DNA of 15,658 nucleotides from Deltaproteobacteria bacterium (GTDB lineage Bacteria; Desulfobacterota; Syntrophia; Syntrophales; UBA5619): contig JAJFTY010000152.1 of the NCBI GenBank assembly GCA_021372695.1, forward strand, positions 1-15,658, in the 5' to 3' direction. The notes under the pieces are model-generated. The model was not told where the DNA came from. It saw nothing but the letters and a program-made list of their open reading frames with translations, and did no database searches. Both the position numbers and the translations under genes were made by a program. This document shows positions 13,187-15,658 of this stretch, piece by piece (the first letter of the stretch is position 1; each line of letters starts with the position of its first letter).

Positions 13187-13222
13187 GTCGTGCGTGGATT
13201 TCAGGTTTGAAAGGAATATGAA

Positions 13223-14419
13223 ATGAAACAGGCACAGCCGGACCAAAACGGCCATTTCGGGATCTACGGCGGACGCTATGCGGCGGAAACGCTGATGCCC
13301 GCTCTGCTGGAGCTGGAGGCGGCCTATCGCACGGCCAAGAGGGACGCGGCCTTCAGGAAGGAATTCACCTTCTATCTCCACGAGTACGCGGGAAGGGAAT
13401 CGCCCCTCTACGAGGCACGGCGGCTCACCGAGTCGCTCGGCGGCGCGAAGATCTACCTGAAGCGCGAGGATATGAACCATACCGGCTCACACAAGATCAA
13501 AAACACCCTGGGGCAGACCCTGCTGGCCCGGCGGATGGGCAAGAAAAAGGTGATCGCCGAGACAGGGGCGGGACAACACGGGGTAGCGACCGCAACGGCC
13601 GCGGCGCTCTTCGGAATGGAGTGCCGGATCTTCATGGGGGAGGAGGACATCAGACGGCAGGCGCACAACGTCCACCGGATGAAGATCCTCGGCGCCGAGG
13701 TCGTCCCCGTATCCGCCGGCACGGCCACCCTCAAAGACGCGATGAACGAGGCGATGCGCGCCTGGGTCACGTCGGTCCGGGACACCTTCTATGTGATCGG
13801 CACGACCGCGGGTCCCCACCCCTATCCCGTGATGGTCCGCGACTTTCAGAGCGTCATCGGCCGGGAGGCGAGGCGGCAGATCCTCCGGAAGGAGGGCCGG
13901 CTCCCCGACCAGCTCATCGCCTGCATCGGCGGGGGGAGTAACGCGCTCGGGCTCTTCCACCCCTTCATCGGCGACGCTACGGTCGCGATGACCGGCGTGG
14001 AGGCGGCCGGCAAGGGGGTCGAGACGGGGCTCCATGCGGCCAGCATCACGGCGGGACGGGTCGGGGTCCTCCACGGCAACAAGACCTATCTCCTCCAGGA
14101 CGAACACGGCCAGGTGCGGGACGCCTATGCGATCGCGGCCGGCCTCGACTATCCGGGCGTGGGACCCGAGCATGCCTGGCTCCACGACACGGGGCGGGCC
14201 CGCTACGTCAGTGTGACCGACGCGGAGGCGGTCGAGGCCTTCGTCACCCTCTCCCGGCAGGAGGGGATCATTCCCGCGCTGGAGAGCGCCCATGCGGTCG
14301 CCCATGCGATCAAGACCGTCCCGGCCATGGCGAAGGAGCGGATCGTGATCGTCAACCTCTCCGGCCGGGGGGACAAGGATGCGGAGACGATTGCCGAAGG
14401 CAGGGAGGGGAACGCGTGA
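13223..14419 (+). CDS. trpB: Tryptophan synthase beta chain
   Basis: TrpB joins indole and serine to make tryptophan with pyridoxal phosphate. The 398-residue protein is of the standard TrpB1 type that works with TrpA. The PLP lysine is K91 in [10 protein letters not shown] and the catalytic Glu is E113 in ETGAGQHG. The phosphate-binding GGGSN, the [10 protein letters not shown] segment, VGPEHAWL and the C-terminal NLSGRGDKD are all present. The segment HKIKN replaces the more usual HKINN or HKTNQ, a mild variation. AAGGA precedes the ATG. An 88-base gap after trpF holds a REP-like palindrome, and the stop overlaps the trpA start, so the two synthase subunits are coupled. Confidence 0.98.
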   Translation: MKQAQPDQNGHFGIYGGRYAAETLMPALLELEAAYRTAKRDAAFRKEFTFYLHEYAGRESPLYEARRLTESLGGAKIYLKREDMNHTGSHKIKNTLGQTLLARRMGKKKVIAETGAGQHGVATATAAALFGMECRIFMGEEDIRRQAHNVHRMKILGAEVVPVSAGTATLKDAMNEAMRAWVTSVRDTFYVIGTTAGPHPYPVMVRDFQSVIGREARRQILRKEGRLPDQLIACIGGGSNALGLFHPFIGDATVAMTGVEAAGKGVETGLHAASITAGRVGVLHGNKTYLLQDEHGQVRDAYAIAAGLDYPGVGPEHAWLHDTGRARYVSVTDAEAVEAFVTLSRQEGIIPALESAHAVAHAIKTVPAMAKERIVIVNLSGRGDKDAETIAEGREGNA

Positions 14420-15228
14420 TGGGACGGATCGAAGAGAAGTTTGCGACATTGAAAAAAGCGGGAAGGAAGGCTTTCGTTGCCTATCTGACGGCGGGCGATC
14501 CCGGTCTGGCAGAGACCGAAAAGCTGATCCCGGCCCTGGAGGCCGCGGGCGTCGACATCGTCGAGGTGGGCGTCCCCTTCTCCGACCCCACCGCGGACGG
14601 CCCCGCCATCCAGGCCGCCTCCCAGCGTGCGCTCAAGAAGGGGGCCACCCTGGAGAAGATCCTGGCAATGATCGGCCGCATCCGCAGGTCGAGCGGCGTC
14701 CCGATCGTTCTTTTCACCTACTACAACCCGATTCTGAGCTACGGGCCGGAGCGGTTCGCCGCGGATGCGGCCGCGGCCGGCGCGGACGGGCTTCTGGTCG
14801 TGGACCTTCCCCCGGAAGAGTCGAATGAGCTCAGGCAGTACACCGATCCGGCGGGTCTTGCCTTCATCACGCTCGTCGCGCCGACCACCGATCGGGCGCG
14901 GGCGGGGAAGATCCTCCGGGGAGCGGCGGGATTCGACTACTACATCTCCGTGACGGGCGTGACCGGAGCGGCCGCCCCCCGGCCCGAAGATGTCCGGCGG
15001 GACGTCGATCGGCTCCGGAAGATGACCTCGCTTCCGGTCGCGGTCGGCTTCGGGATCTCCACCCCCAGCCAGGCCGCAGCCATGGCCCCGCTTGCCGACG
15101 GGGTCGTCGTGGGAAGCGCCCTGGTGCGTCTGATCGGCGAAAAAGGCAAAGGCGGCAGCCTCATCGCCGACGCCTCCGCCTTCGCCGGAGAGATCCGCCG
15201 GGCGATCGACGGTGCCTCCCCGGCGTGA
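14419..15228 (+). CDS. trpA: Tryptophan synthase alpha chain
   Basis: TrpA cleaves indole-3-glycerol phosphate to glyceraldehyde-3-phosphate and indole, which is channelled to TrpB. The 269-residue TIM barrel carries the two catalytic acids, E49 in VDIVEVGVPF and D60 in SDPTADGP, at the same residue numbers as the Escherichia coli enzyme. The phosphate-binding parts (TGVTGAAAP, GFGISTP, GSALV) are present. The start chosen is ATG, overlapping the trpB stop as TGATG with GGAGG ten bases upstream; the in-frame GTG one codon earlier (GTGA overlap) is equally possible. It is the last gene of the operon. No strong terminator follows. Confidence 0.97.
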   Translation: MGRIEEKFATLKKAGRKAFVAYLTAGDPGLAETEKLIPALEAAGVDIVEVGVPFSDPTADGPAIQAASQRALKKGATLEKILAMIGRIRRSSGVPIVLFTYYNPILSYGPERFAADAAAAGADGLLVVDLPPEESNELRQYTDPAGLAFITLVAPTTDRARAGKILRGAAGFDYYISVTGVTGAAAPRPEDVRRDVDRLRKMTSLPVAVGFGISTPSQAAAMAPLADGVVVGSALVRLIGEKGKGGSLIADASAFAGEIRRAIDGASPA

Positions 15229-15262
15229 AAGGGGCATGCGCATGCCTGCATGTCGGTCGCAG

Positions 15263-15283
15263 GGCTCCGGCGGCTATGGAGCC
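15263..15283. other. Hairpin at the convergent end of trpA and the minus-strand gene
   Basis: GGCTCC, a nine-base loop and GGAGCC form a 6-bp stem in the gap between trpA and the opposing gene, overlapping the latter's stop codon. Neither strand has a T-run after it, so terminator function is doubtful. A 14-base perfect palindrome, GGCATGCGCATGCC, lies just before it at 15233-15246. Confidence 0.3.
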
Positions 15284-15658
15284 TCGTATTTCTGATGGGC
15301 AAACCTCCAGGAGACGATGCACCTCGTGAACGGGAATCTTGCCAGATCCGGCTGGACATCGGGAGAAATGACCCGGGCCCCGGTGATCACCTCATAGTCC
15401 CCTATTTCTACTTTGTACCCCTGATTCAGCATCTCCTGGAGGCTTGGCGGCGGCTGCTGCCCAAAGCCGGAGACCAGGAGGGACTCGTACCGCGGGATCA
15501 TGGGCATCTGCTGGTCGATGTTCAGCTCGACGGCGCAGGCGCCCGACTCTTCACCCCACATCTTCGCCTGGTAGAGGTGATAGATGGCGACGGGCGTGTC
15601 CGGATCGGTCGGTCTGACCACCGGCGGGCTGATCGAAAACACGCCATTGACGTAGGCT
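15274..15658 (-). CDS. Unrecognised protein, C-terminal fragment (5' end beyond the window)
   Basis: The reading frame is open from the right window edge to a TAG at 15274-15276, giving the last 127 residues of a longer protein. An internal GTG at 15642 is not needed as a start, because the frame continues upstream to the edge (AYVNGVFSIS). The segment is soluble in character, with no membrane helix, proline-rich in places (GFGQQPPPSLQEML), and has two cysteines. I recognise no family and propose no function. Its convergence with trpA shows that it is not part of the trp operon. Codon composition resembles the neighbouring genes, which supports real coding. Confidence 0.6.
   Translation of the reverse strand, partial: AYVNGVFSISPPVVRPTDPDTPVAIYHLYQAKMWGEESGACAVELNIDQQMPMIPRYESLLVSGFGQQPPPSLQEMLNQGYKVEIGDYEVITGARVISPDVQPDLARFPFTRCIVSWRFAHQKYEAP

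Noticed and set aside
1..15658. CRISPR array, tRNA or rRNA genes, insertion-sequence transposase
   Set aside because: No regularly spaced direct repeats, no tRNA- or rRNA-like segments and no transposase-like ORF were seen on either strand.

Overview
The window is GC-rich, densely coded bacterial DNA. It carries a sigma-54 activator, a TTT-type solute transporter, exported cell-wall enzymes and REP-like intergenic palindromes of the GTCAT...CCGGCGAAAGCCGG type. Together these point to a Gram-negative proteobacterium in the broad sense, most plausibly a deltaproteobacterium (Desulfobacterota, Syntrophus-like). That placement is inferred from gene content and style, not from a marker gene. || Region 1 (1-3940, minus strand): a catabolic or uptake operon reading leftwards. 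Its order is an M24-fold (creatinase/aminopeptidase P-like) protein, a D-2-hydroxyacid dehydrogenase, a TctC-type periplasmic binding protein, a 34-codon ORF where tctB would be expected, and the start of TctA, cut by the window edge. A near-perfect sigma-54 promoter (TGGCAC-N5-TTGC) lies in front of it, with candidate activator sites about 170 bp further upstream. The divergent gene (3941-5869) is a PrpR-type sigma-54 activator (sensor, PAS, AAA+, Fis-like HTH) and is the obvious controller. The substrate is unknown; a carboxylate or small amide is likely. || Region 2 (5870-7786, plus strand): an intergenic stretch with an inverted-repeat block, then a strong sigma-70 promoter and two overlapping genes for exported cell-wall enzymes, a VanX-like D-Ala-D-Ala dipeptidase and a YkuD-like L,D-transpeptidase-fold protein. 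|| Region 3 (7816-15228, plus strand): a complete tryptophan operon, trpL-E-G-D-C-F-B-A, covering every step from chorismate to tryptophan. The leader encodes a 24-residue peptide with three consecutive Trp codons. It is followed by two tandem terminator hairpins whose arms can re-pair into a mutually exclusive chain (1:2/3:4/5:6 against 2:3/4:5), which suggests a relay attenuator. Two copies of a roughly 170-bp foldback element, in opposite orientation, sit between trpE and trpG and between trpD and trpC. Their outer arms are nearly identical, while a 10-bp inner stem differs at most positions but is perfectly self-complementary in each copy. A REP-like palindrome between trpF and trpB supplies the last codons and the stop of trpF. 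|| Region 4 (15229-15658): a short intergenic stretch and the C-terminal part of an unrecognised minus-strand protein that runs off the window. || The most interesting items are the foldback elements with covarying inner stems, the apparent double trp attenuator, the M24 protein with altered metal-site residues, and the 34-codon ORF replacing tctB.
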